NCBI GenBank assembly: GCA_028698975.1 | Contig: JAQVVK010000005.1 | Coordinates: 1-24,809, forward strand | Reading direction: 5' to 3' | Length of the DNA: 24,809 nucleotides | DNA from: Victivallaceae bacterium | Lineage (GTDB): Bacteria > Verrucomicrobiota > Lentisphaeria > Victivallales > Victivallaceae | Part shown: one piece after another, positions 15,123-22,311 of the stretch | How the letters are laid out: each line of letters starts with the position of its first letter | Position numbering within the stretch: the first letter of the stretch is position 1 | The notes under the pieces: model-generated | The model's database searches: none | Told to the model about the DNA's origin: nothing | Seen by the model: the letters and a program-made list of their open reading frames with translations, nothing else | Made by a program: the position numbers and the translations under genes

Positions 15123-16316
15123 TTACCTGAAGCACGGCGACCAGACCGGCATTGAGAGGTTGTGCGGCGTGGCAACCAGCAGCCGGGTGCGCCCGGTCCA
15201 GGTATCGATCACATAGAGCGCGGACTTTGCCGCGCCGGTGCGTTTGCAGACCACCTGACGGCCGTCGGCGGCCCAAGCCGGGGATTCCCATGCACCGCCC
15301 TCCTCGACCACCCGTTTATTCTCTCCGGTGGCCATATTATACACCGCGACGGTATATGCGCCGTCGACCCTTGTGGCATAGACGATGCCGCCATCCTGCG
15401 ACCAGTCGGGCGTCACCGCGTCAATGCCGATCGAGGGCAGACGGCGGCGCGCTCCGCCGTTGGCGGAAACCACATATATGCGGGGCTGGCCGCTCTCGTC
15501 GGAAACAAAAGCAATTTCGCGCCCGTCCGGGCTCCAGCACGGCGAAGCCTCCACCGAAATACTGTTGGTGAGGCGGCGCAGCTTGCCGTTGGGCAGCGGC
15601 ATGACATAGAGATCGACTTTGTGGTCAATGCTCAATATCACCGCCAGATTGCGGCCGTCGGGACTTATCGCCGCGCCGGCGTTGATGCCGCGGAACCCGG
15701 TGAGCCGCCGGGTACGCACCGGCGCAAGCGTGGTTTGCAGCACGTCCATGCCGGAGCGGTTGTATTTGGAGTAACCGATCGAACGGCCGTCGGGGAACCA
15801 GCAGGGTTCGACGCACATACTGCGGAAGTTGGTGATCTGGCGGATGTCGTTGCCGTCGATATCGCAGGCGAAGATGTTGCGCACGCCGCGCGAAGTTTCG
15901 GCGCAAAAGGCGATGCGGGAATTACAGAATCCGTTGACTTTCAACTCCTTGAAACTCTTTTCGATAACCGCGTCAACCGCACGCTTGGCCACGGTGCGCG
16001 GATTGCCTCCGCCGATGGTCCACCGCCCGGTTTCGGCTCCGCCGATCGACAGCGAGAGCGTTACTCCGCTGCCGGAGCGCATTCCTTTGAGCTGGTACAC
16101 CGCGTCGTTGTTTTTGGTAAGGTCAAACCAGCCGCAGGCGCGCAAGATGCTCTCCATCGCTTCGGAAAGCACCGGGTCGCCCGCCACGCCGTCAAAACGG
16201 AGCGTCGGATTCTCACGCACCTGTTTAACGATCCGCACCGGAGCCGCATTGACCGCAATGGCGGCGAAACCGCAACAGGCGGCCAGCATAAGTGAACCCA
16301 AAATTTTGCCGAACAT
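15123..16316 (-). CDS. tolB: TolB-like periplasmic beta-propeller protein
   Basis: This 397-residue protein has a signal peptide (basic start, hydrophobic core, predicted cleavage after about residue 24 in VNA-APV). A TolB N-terminal-like domain follows (about 25-150), then a beta-propeller built from repeats of the SPDGR...A..S type, for example CWSPDGREIAFVSDESGQP. TolB works with Pal and TolA to link outer membrane and cell division. Here no tolA, pal or tolQR is adjacent, so the assignment rests on domain order and could also be a TolB-related propeller of other function. AAGGAGG lies ideally before the start. It is followed by folC after 7 bases. Confidence 0.85.
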   Translation of the reverse strand: MFGKILGSLMLAACCGFAAIAVNAAPVRIVKQVRENPTLRFDGVAGDPVLSEAMESILRACGWFDLTKNNDAVYQLKGMRSGSGVTLSLSIGGAETGRWTIGGGNPRTVAKRAVDAVIEKSFKELKVNGFCNSRIAFCAETSRGVRNIFACDIDGNDIRQITNFRSMCVEPCWFPDGRSIGYSKYNRSGMDVLQTTLAPVRTRRLTGFRGINAGAAISPDGRNLAVILSIDHKVDLYVMPLPNGKLRRLTNSISVEASPCWSPDGREIAFVSDESGQPRIYVVSANGGARRRLPSIGIDAVTPDWSQDGGIVYATRVDGAYTVAVYNMATGENKRVVEEGGAWESPAWAADGRQVVCKRTGAAKSALYVIDTWTGRTRLLVATPHNLSMPVWSPCFR

Positions 16317-16361
16317 AAAATCAATCCTCCTTGATGAATTACAATATAATCTAATGCCGGG

Positions 16362-17489
16362 TCAGTAATTTTTCAACACGGCGCGGAAGCATTCGAGGAA
16401 TTTTTCGGCTTCCTCCGCCGTGGATGACGGGGCAAAACTCACCCGCATGCCGGAGAAGCCGTCGCGTTTCGGCACCCCGACCGCGGCCAGCACCGGCGAC
16501 GAGACGCGGGTTTCCGAGGCGCATGCGCTGCCGGAGGCGACTTCGACCCCCAGTTCGGAAAGCATACGCACCACCACCGCCGCCTGCAATCCCGGCAGAA
16601 TGAAGTGCAGAATATACGGAGACGAATTTTCGGCCTCAACCGTGAACTTCAAAACTCCGCCCCCCGGAAGCCGCATGCCGGTCAGGGCGGTGCGGCAAAG
16701 CGCGTTGAGCGACCGCACACTTTGCAGATTGGCCGCCATTTCCCCGGCGGCCAGCCCGGCCGCACGGGTGAGCGCAAGGCACATCGCCGGGTCGGGGCGG
16801 CCGATCAGGTAATCAAGGTGGCGCGCCTTTTCAACATACGGCCTCAACGCCCGTTCGCCGCGCTCCGACAGCAGCAGGGCGGCTCCGCCCGGCGCGCCGA
16901 ACTTGTGGCCGGAGATCATGCAGCAGTCAAAGTCATGCGGCAACGCCAGCCGCCCGGCCGACTGCACCGCGTCGCACCAGACGAAGATCCCCGGCTCGCG
17001 GGTTCGCGCCGCGGCGGCCAGACCATCGAAATCCTGCGCGACGCCAAGTTCGCTCTGCACATGATGGATCGCCAAAAGCTCAAATACCGCCTCGCCATCG
17101 GGCTTGGCCGGCATTTGAATGCGGCCGTCGGCGCGGTTGGGGAGCATCACCACCTGCGCCGCGCCGCGCCGCAAAGCGGCACTCACGGCTGGGTGCTCAA
17201 GTTGCGACGACAGCACCCGGCGACCGGCGACGACCGGCGAACCGCCGACCAGAGCGGCCAGAGCGGAGCCGGAACTACCCCAGACCACCCGGCACCCGGG
17301 TACGCTCAGGACTTCGGCCAATTCGACGGCGGCGTCCGCGAGTTCGCGGCGGATACGGTAGGCCGCTCCGTGCGAAGCCTCCTGATTGACAAAACCCCGC
17401 AGGGCGGCTTCACGGTAAAAATCGAGAATTCGCGGATCAGGCCGCATGGCCGAGGCGTGATCTAAATATATGTCGGTGTCTTTTTTCAT
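16362..17489 (-). CDS. Divergent NifS-like PLP-dependent enzyme (cysteine desulfurase family)
   Basis: This 375-residue class V aminotransferase-fold protein keeps the PLP Lys196 (SGHKFGAPGG), PLP-stacking His99 (LEHPAV), Asp173 (CDAVQSAG) and the active-site Cys323 in SGSACASE. It has lost several motifs of standard NifS/IscS: the N-terminal NNATT is DHASA, NPSS is NQEASHG, GTE at the cofactor-phosphate site is GSALAAL (about 74-80), and the GGGQERG.R.GT segment that binds PLP from the partner subunit is absent near 217-240. Whether it is a desulfurase or a related lyase is open. It is transcribed divergently from a fully canonical paralogue. Translation starts at 17489 with no Shine-Dalgarno site visible. 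Confidence 0.82.
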   Translation of the reverse strand: MKKDTDIYLDHASAMRPDPRILDFYREAALRGFVNQEASHGAAYRIRRELADAAVELAEVLSVPGCRVVWGSSGSALAALVGGSPVVAGRRVLSSQLEHPAVSAALRRGAAQVVMLPNRADGRIQMPAKPDGEAVFELLAIHHVQSELGVAQDFDGLAAAARTREPGIFVWCDAVQSAGRLALPHDFDCCMISGHKFGAPGGAALLLSERGERALRPYVEKARHLDYLIGRPDPAMCLALTRAAGLAAGEMAANLQSVRSLNALCRTALTGMRLPGGGVLKFTVEAENSSPYILHFILPGLQAAVVVRMLSELGVEVASGSACASETRVSSPVLAAVGVPKRDGFSGMRVSFAPSSTAEEAEKFLECFRAVLKNY

Positions 17490-17499
17490 GATCGCGCAT

Positions 17500-17528
17500 A
17501 ATCTACCCGATTATGACGTAATTATCAA
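17500..17528 (-). promoter_or_regulatory. Possible promoter of the divergent NifS-like gene
   Basis: On the minus strand, TTGATA (17523-17528) and TAGATT (17500-17505) are 17 bases apart. The predicted transcript would start within a few bases of the ATG at 17489, and no Shine-Dalgarno site is seen, so the message could be nearly leaderless. The -35 lies inside the dyad at 17525-17542. Confidence 0.4.
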
Positions 17529-17542
17529 CCGTGAAAGGTTGA
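17525..17542. promoter_or_regulatory. Perfect dyad between the two NifS-family genes, candidate operator
   Basis: tcaacc-gtgaaa-ggttga is a perfect 6-bp inverted repeat with a 6-base spacer, followed by cttttttaaaaaaag. It sits in the 119-base divergent promoter region and overlaps the minus-strand -35. It could bind a shared repressor. On the plus strand it also resembles a weak terminator because a T-run follows. Confidence 0.4.
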
Positions 17543-17608
17543 CTTTTTTAAAAAAAGTGGTTTATTGTATAGATGCACAACATCAACTTATAAAATCCGG
17601 TTGGGATC

Positions 17609-18802
17609 ATGGATAAGACAATATATTTCGACAACAACGCCACCACCGCCGTGTCGCCCGAAGTTTTCGAGGCGATGAAACCATTTTTCTGTGAACGCTA
17701 CGGCAACCCGTCAAGCATTCACCGCTTCGGCGGCAGCGTCGCCGCCGAGATCGAACACGCCCGCCGTCAGGTGGCCTCGCTTTTCGGAGCCGGGTTCCGC
17801 GACCGCGACGGGCTGGCTTCGGAGATCATCTTCACGAGCTGCGGCACCGAGGGCGACAACTCCGCGCTCAACGCGGCGGTCAACGCCCGTCCCGGACGCA
17901 CCAAGGTGGTCACCACCGAGGTGGAGCACCCAGGCGTCCTCCATTTCTGTGAGGAACTTAAGCGGCGCGGTTACACGGTCGTGCTGTTGCCGGTGGACGG
18001 TTGCGGTCGGCTCGACATGGAGCTGGCCGCCCGCGAGATCGACGAAAACACCGCGGTGGTCTCGGTGATGTGGGCAAACAATGAAACCGGCACCATATTC
18101 CCGGTGGCGCGGCTGGCCGAAATGGCGCACGCCAAGGGCGCGCTGTTTCACACCGACGCGGTGCAGGCGGCCGGCAAACTGCCGATCGAAGTGGACAAGA
18201 CCCAGATCGATTTTCTGTCGATCTCCGGGCATAAGCTCCACGCTCCCAAGGGGGTGGGTGCGCTCTATGTGCGGCGCGGCACCCGGTTTACGCCGACGCT
18301 GTTCGGCGGGCATCAGGAGCGTTCGCGCCGGGGCGGCACCGAAAATGTCGCTTCGATCATCGGCCTCGGGCGGGCGGCGGAGCAGTCGCTCTCCGGCATG
18401 GCCGCCGAAACGGTCAAACTCACCATGCTGCGCGACCGGCTTGAAAAAGGGTTGCTTGAGCGCATCACGCATTTGCGCATCAATGGAGACATCCAGAACC
18501 GGCTGCCCAATACGGCGTCGGTGAGTTTCGAGTATATCGAGGGTGAATCCATTTTGATGCTGCTCGACCACTACAATATATGCGCGTCGAGCGGATCGGC
18601 CTGCACCACCGGCAGTCTGGAGCCGTCGCATGTGCTGCGGGCGATGGGGCTGCCCTACACGGCGGCGCACGGCACGGTGCGTTTCAGTCTGTCGCGCTAC
18701 AACAGCGTCGAGGAGATCGACTGCGCGATCGAGGTGCTTCCCGGCATCATCGAGAAGTTGCGGGGCATTTCGCCGTACTGGCAGGAGCGCGACAGCAAAT
18801 GA
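17609..18802 (+). CDS. nifS: Cysteine desulfurase, NifS family
   Basis: This 397-residue PLP enzyme transfers sulfur from cysteine, giving alanine and a persulfide for Fe-S cluster or tRNA thiolation work. All hallmark motifs are present: DNNATT (8-13), GNPSSIH (32-38), SCGTEGDN (77-84), PLP-stacking His107, NNETGTI (157-163), Asp183 in HTDAVQ, PLP Lys209 in SGHKLHAP, RRGGTENV (240-247), and catalytic Cys332 in SSGSACTTG. The long mobile loop after the Cys is typical of NifS/IscS. Its stop overlaps the start of a DUF493 gene. No scaffold gene (nifU or iscU) is in the window, so the symbol is a family label and not a claim of nitrogen fixation. Confidence 0.93.
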   Translation: MDKTIYFDNNATTAVSPEVFEAMKPFFCERYGNPSSIHRFGGSVAAEIEHARRQVASLFGAGFRDRDGLASEIIFTSCGTEGDNSALNAAVNARPGRTKVVTTEVEHPGVLHFCEELKRRGYTVVLLPVDGCGRLDMELAAREIDENTAVVSVMWANNETGTIFPVARLAEMAHAKGALFHTDAVQAAGKLPIEVDKTQIDFLSISGHKLHAPKGVGALYVRRGTRFTPTLFGGHQERSRRGGTENVASIIGLGRAAEQSLSGMAAETVKLTMLRDRLEKGLLERITHLRINGDIQNRLPNTASVSFEYIEGESILMLLDHYNICASSGSACTTGSLEPSHVLRAMGLPYTAAHGTVRFSLSRYNSVEEIDCAIEVLPGIIEKLRGISPYWQERDSK

Positions 18803-19068
18803 AGCCGGCCGCTCCAGAGTTGAAATTTCCGGTGCAGTGGGAGTTTCGGGTCGCGGTTGAAGCGGCCCGTTCCGACGAGGTGCGCAACCTTCTGCCCGGG
18901 GTGTTGAGTTCGGCGGGTCTGGAGCCGGGGGAGATCGCCGACGGTCTGCGATCGGGCACCGGCCGCTATGTCACGCTCAAAACCCGGGTGATGCTTCCGT
19001 CGCATGAAGCGATGGACAAAGCGGCGTCTTTGATCGCCGCGCTGCCGGGGGTAAGATTCGTGCTTTGA
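18799..19068 (+). CDS. DUF493/YbeD-like small protein
   Basis: This 89-residue protein starts inside the stop of the desulfurase gene (ATGA), so the two are translationally coupled. The pattern of a short first strand (FPVQWEFRVAVEA), a central conserved GxYxTL..R (GRYVTLKT), an S.E.MD helix and a C-terminal P.VRFVL matches the YbeD/DUF493 family, an alpha-beta ferredoxin-like fold whose biochemical role is unknown. Its pairing with a desulfurase suggests a helper or regulator of sulfur transfer; that is inference. The reading of this family from 89 residues without a search is moderately confident. Confidence 0.68.
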   Translation: MKPAAPELKFPVQWEFRVAVEAARSDEVRNLLPGVLSSAGLEPGEIADGLRSGTGRYVTLKTRVMLPSHEAMDKAASLIAALPGVRFVL

Positions 19069-19119
19069 CGGTAGAAAGGCATTTTTTCGTAAAAAAATCG
19101 ACATATTTGCATAAAGTTG

Positions 19120-19160
19120 GTCAAAGTCGATTTGACAATGTATTTTTTTTGTGCTAAAGT
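19120..19160 (+). promoter_or_regulatory. Strong sigma-70-type promoter with overlapping dyad
   Basis: TTGACA (19132-19137, perfect consensus) and TAAAGT (19155-19160) are separated by exactly 17 bases, and a poly-T tract fills the spacer. Transcription would begin near 19167, about 55 bases before the start at 19221. A dyad gtcaaa-gtcga-tttgac (19120-19136) overlaps the -35, so a repressor could act there. It probably drives the whole operon to mnmE. Confidence 0.75.
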
Positions 19161-19220
19161 AGCTGGCGATGTATTAAGACTGCAAACGTTGTCATAAGGA
19201 AAACAGTTGGAGATTTTTCG

Positions 19221-20438
19221 ATGAAAGTGTTGAACGTTATTTTGAGTATTCTGATACTGTTGCTTGCAATCACAAGTGCGGTATTCGCCTATCTGCTGTT
19301 TGAAAAACGCGCCGAAATGCTCGACGGCTGGAACAAACTGGCCAGCGCGATCAATCTGGCGGCGACGGCGGTCGACGCGGAAAGCGGTTCGAAATACGGG
19401 CCGAAACTTACCGCGGTCGAGCTGAGTCACAAAAACTACACCGAGCTGGCCGGCAAACTCACCGAACTTGAGAAGATGACCGCCCAGCTGGTCAAGGAAC
19501 GCAACGATCTGTCCGACGCGCTGTTTCGCATCGGATCGGAAATGGGCTTTTCCCGCGAGGCGGTATCGGTTGATTCGCTGCGCAAATTCGAAAGCTATTC
19601 CGGAGCCATCGCGGCGGTCGCCAACGGGGTGTCCGACATAAACAACGCGCACAAGACGGCGGCGCGCCAAGTGGCGCAGGCGTTTGGCACGCTGGGTATT
19701 CAGGTCAACGCCAGCGCGTTGCTGGCCAATGACGGTCAGGCGGTCGGCACGCTCACAAGCGACGTCAACGCGTTGGCCAACCGCATTTCCGACTACCGTG
19801 AAGCGATCAAATTCATGGCCAAGGAAGGCAACGTCGACTACCTGAACTTCGGGTACAACGATCAGAATTACCGCGGCGCGATCAGTCAGGCCAAACAGGC
19901 GGTCACCGGCATCCGCACCCGCAACGACGAACTTGACAGCGCGGTTCGCACCGCCAACGGCGAAATTCGCAATCTTAAAGACACGGTTTCCGTGCGCGAC
20001 ACCAAGATCACCGAGTTGAGTCAGGTGCTGACCGAGCAGGCCCGCCAGATCGGGGAGATCAAAAAGGTGCTGAAACTTGATCCGGAAGCCGATCTGCCGA
20101 CTCCGTGGGTGACCGGTTCGCTCGACGCCCGCCGCAAGATCGCCGGGTCGGTCATCAAGGTTGACAAGCCCTACGGCTACATCGGCCTTGACATCGGCAA
20201 GTCGACCCGCGTAATGCAGCAGCTCAGCCCGGCCAAGGCGGTCGAGATCGATCCGGGAGTTACCGAGGGACTTTCGTTCAAGGTCTATCGCGGCGAGATC
20301 GGCAGCGGGGACGCGCCGGAATTCATCGCCACGGTGAAGCTGGTCAAGGTTGACGATGACTGCTCGGTCGCCAACATCCCGGAAGGTGCGAAGATCAAGG
20401 CCGGCGACCGCATCGTATTCGAGCCGGAGAATAAGTAA
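19221..20438 (+). CDS. Membrane-anchored coiled-coil protein with C-terminal beta domain
   Basis: This is a 405-residue protein I cannot assign to a named family. One N-terminal transmembrane helix (about 5-26) is followed by heptad-like helices (about 70-100 and 232-285) rich in Leu, Glu, Lys and Asn. A C-terminal globular part (about 306-402) shows alternating hydrophobic strands and the phrases VIKVDKPYGYIGLDIG and KIKAGDRIVFEPENK. The pattern of V..V......I.I..G and I..GD.V recalls the beta-barrel end of MreC- or FlgT-like envelope proteins; this is a fold analogy only. The start at 19221 has GGAG 9 bases upstream. It is the first gene of the operon and is followed by two tiny membrane or lipoprotein genes. 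Confidence 0.75.
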   Translation: MKVLNVILSILILLLAITSAVFAYLLFEKRAEMLDGWNKLASAINLAATAVDAESGSKYGPKLTAVELSHKNYTELAGKLTELEKMTAQLVKERNDLSDALFRIGSEMGFSREAVSVDSLRKFESYSGAIAAVANGVSDINNAHKTAARQVAQAFGTLGIQVNASALLANDGQAVGTLTSDVNALANRISDYREAIKFMAKEGNVDYLNFGYNDQNYRGAISQAKQAVTGIRTRNDELDSAVRTANGEIRNLKDTVSVRDTKITELSQVLTEQARQIGEIKKVLKLDPEADLPTPWVTGSLDARRKIAGSVIKVDKPYGYIGLDIGKSTRVMQQLSPAKAVEIDPGVTEGLSFKVYRGEIGSGDAPEFIATVKLVKVDDDCSVANIPEGAKIKAGDRIVFEPENK

Positions 20439-20459
20439 CCAGCCGGAGGCTCGACCATC

Positions 20460-20588
20460 ATGTTCAAAAGCAAATTCTTCACCGTCGTGATAGTGCTGAC
20501 CTTTGCCGCGCTGGCGGCACTGGTCACCTTCGAGGCGCTTGAGATGCAAGCCTACGACCTCTTCAATACGCTTTTTGCCGCAAAATGA
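20460..20588 (+). CDS. 42-residue single-pass membrane microprotein
   Basis: A short gene of 43 codons encodes a lysine-bearing start (MFKSKFF), one hydrophobic helix (about residues 7-28), then an acidic helical tail and a terminal AAK. GGAGG lies 11 bases before the ATG. The gap from the coiled-coil gene is 21 bases, and its stop overlaps the start of the next gene (ATGA). The good Shine-Dalgarno site and the coupling argue that it is real. Its partner may be the coiled-coil protein or the lipoprotein. Function unknown. Confidence 0.7.
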   Translation: MFKSKFFTVVIVLTFAALAALVTFEALEMQAYDLFNTLFAAK

Positions 20589-20746
20589 GGTTGCTCGTCT
20601 TCAAAACTGCCGCCGCCTTAACCGCGGCGGCATTTTTGTGTACGCTCGCGGGCTGTTCGCCGCAGGAGCGAAACGGCCTCTCGCCAATTCCTCAAAATTC
20701 CCCGGCCGGCTGGGAATTGCGCCCTTATGGGGAAATGCGCAACTGA
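20585..20746 (+). CDS. 53-residue lipoprotein
   Basis: A 53-residue gene begins in the stop of the membrane microprotein gene (ATGA) and ends at a TGA at 20744. The N-terminus has Arg2 and Lys7, a hydrophobic alanine-rich core, and the lipobox L-A-G-C with Cys24, followed by Ser25, so it would be lipidated and sorted to the outer membrane. The mature part is only 30 residues and Pro/Asn-rich. No Shine-Dalgarno site is seen apart from the overlap, which implies coupled translation. It is probably an envelope factor, by context. A 30-base gap separates it from the DUF1846 gene. Confidence 0.75.
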   Translation: MRLLVFKTAAALTAAAFLCTLAGCSPQERNGLSPIPQNSPAGWELRPYGEMRN

Positions 20747-20776
20747 TAATAATCCATTCTTAAGGTTTGATATATC

Positions 20777-22291
20777 ATGAAAATCGGTTTCGACAGCGAA
20801 AAGTATCTGCGTGAGCAATCGCAGGCCATTATCGAACGGGCGGGGAAGTTCGACGACAAACTTTACCTGGAATTCGGCGGCAAGCTGATCGGCGACTTTC
20901 ATGCGGCGCGGATCCTGCCGGGGTTCGACCCCAACGCCAAGATCAAACTGCTTCAGCTGATGAAAGACAAAGTCGATATTGTCATTTGCATCTACGCCGG
21001 CGACATCGAGCAAAAGAAGATGCGCGCCGATTTCGGGCTGGCCTACGACACCGACACCATGCGCACCATCGACGATCTCCGCGAACGGGGGCTTTCGGTG
21101 CGGGCGGTGGTGGTCACCCGCTATCAGGATCAGCCGGCGGTCAACGGATTCATCAAGAAGCTGTCGCGCCGCGGCATAAGTGTTTACACGCACCGGCCGA
21201 TCGAGGGTTATCCCACCGAAGTTGACACCATCGTAAGCCAGTCGGGTTACGGCAAAAACAGTTATATCGAGACCGAACGGCCCATCGTGATCGTCACCGG
21301 GCCGGGGCCTAACTCCGGCAAGATGGCAACCTGCCTGTCGCAGGTATATCACGAGCAGTTGCGCGGGGTGCGGGCCGGATATGCTAAATTTGAAACCTTC
21401 CCGGTCTGGAATTTGCCGCTCAGTCACCCGGTCAATATCGCTTACGAGGCGGCTACCGCCGACCTCGGCGACATCAACATGGTCGACCCGTTTCATCTCG
21501 AAGCGTACGGAGAAACCGTTATAAACTACAACCGCGACGTCGAGATTTTCCCGGTGGTAAAACGCATCTGCGCCCGCATCATGGCACCGGAGCAGTTGTA
21601 TAAATCGCCAACCGATATGGGTGTAAACCGGGTAGGGTTCGCCATTTGCGACGACGATGCGGTGTGCGGGGCCTCCAAACAGGAGATCATCCGCCGTTAT
21701 TTCCGCTACTCATGTGATTACGCTTCCGGCACCAGCGATAAAGTCCCGGCCGACCGGGTCAAACTTTTGATGGACGATCTCGGCCTCTCCGAACATGACC
21801 GCCGGGTGGTCGCTCCGGCGCGCGAAGCGGCCAAGCAGGCCGAGAAACAACCCGACAAAGGCAGTGACAACGTCTTCTGCGGCGCGGCGATCGAGCTGCC
21901 CGACGGCCGCATTGTCACCGGGAAAAATTCGTCGCTCTTTCATGCCGCTTCAAGCTGCATCATCAACGCGATCAAGGCAATGGCCAATTTGCCAGACGAT
22001 CTGTTGCTGCTTTCCCCGCAGGTGATCGCCTCGGTGTCAAAGCTCAAAAAAGACATCTACCACAACCATTACATAAGTCTGGATCTCGCCGAAACTTTGA
22101 CCGCGCTCTCGGTAAGCATGACATCCAATCCGGCCGCGGAGCTGGCGATGAACCGCCTTAACGAACTGCACGATTGCGAAATGCACACCAGTCATATGCC
22201 GACCCCGGGCGACGAAATGGCATTGCGAAAACTCGGCATAAGAGTGACCAGCGATCCGCAGTTTGCCCGGCGCGGACTTTTTACCGAATAA
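20777..22291 (+). CDS. DUF1846 family protein
   Basis: This 504-residue cytoplasmic protein matches the DUF1846 group, whose members are about 500 residues with a conserved KIGFDSEKY start. It has no known biochemical activity. Seen here: opening MKIGFDSEKYLREQS, a P-loop-like segment TGPGPNSGKMATCLSQ (174-189), and several buried hydrophobic strands between. The resemblance to a nucleotide-binding loop suggests phosphoryl transfer or ligase-like chemistry, which is unproven. A weak TAAGG precedes the start. The gene sits 30 bases downstream of the lipoprotein and 20 bases upstream of the antiporter, so it belongs to the same operon. Confidence 0.85.
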   Translation: MKIGFDSEKYLREQSQAIIERAGKFDDKLYLEFGGKLIGDFHAARILPGFDPNAKIKLLQLMKDKVDIVICIYAGDIEQKKMRADFGLAYDTDTMRTIDDLRERGLSVRAVVVTRYQDQPAVNGFIKKLSRRGISVYTHRPIEGYPTEVDTIVSQSGYGKNSYIETERPIVIVTGPGPNSGKMATCLSQVYHEQLRGVRAGYAKFETFPVWNLPLSHPVNIAYEAATADLGDINMVDPFHLEAYGETVINYNRDVEIFPVVKRICARIMAPEQLYKSPTDMGVNRVGFAICDDDAVCGASKQEIIRRYFRYSCDYASGTSDKVPADRVKLLMDDLGLSEHDRRVVAPAREAAKQAEKQPDKGSDNVFCGAAIELPDGRIVTGKNSSLFHAASSCIINAIKAMANLPDDLLLLSPQVIASVSKLKKDIYHNHYISLDLAETLTALSVSMTSNPAAELAMNRLNELHDCEMHTSHMPTPGDEMALRKLGIRVTSDPQFARRGLFTE

Positions 22292-22311
22292 CCCGGAGCG
22301 GGAGCAGAGTT

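Noticed and set aside
15162..16295. 377-residue plus-strand open frame opposite the tolB-like gene
   Set aside because: The minus strand encodes a signal peptide and propeller repeats with a good ribosome-binding site.
17525..17557. Hairpin plus T-run read as an intrinsic terminator
   Set aside because: It lies between two divergent starts, so no transcript is expected to end there; an operator role fits the position better.
18966..20549. 527-residue minus-strand open frame opposite the coiled-coil gene
   Set aside because: The plus strand has a promoter, Shine-Dalgarno site and a signal-anchor/coiled-coil protein. The minus frame crosses the promoter and small genes and has no domain.
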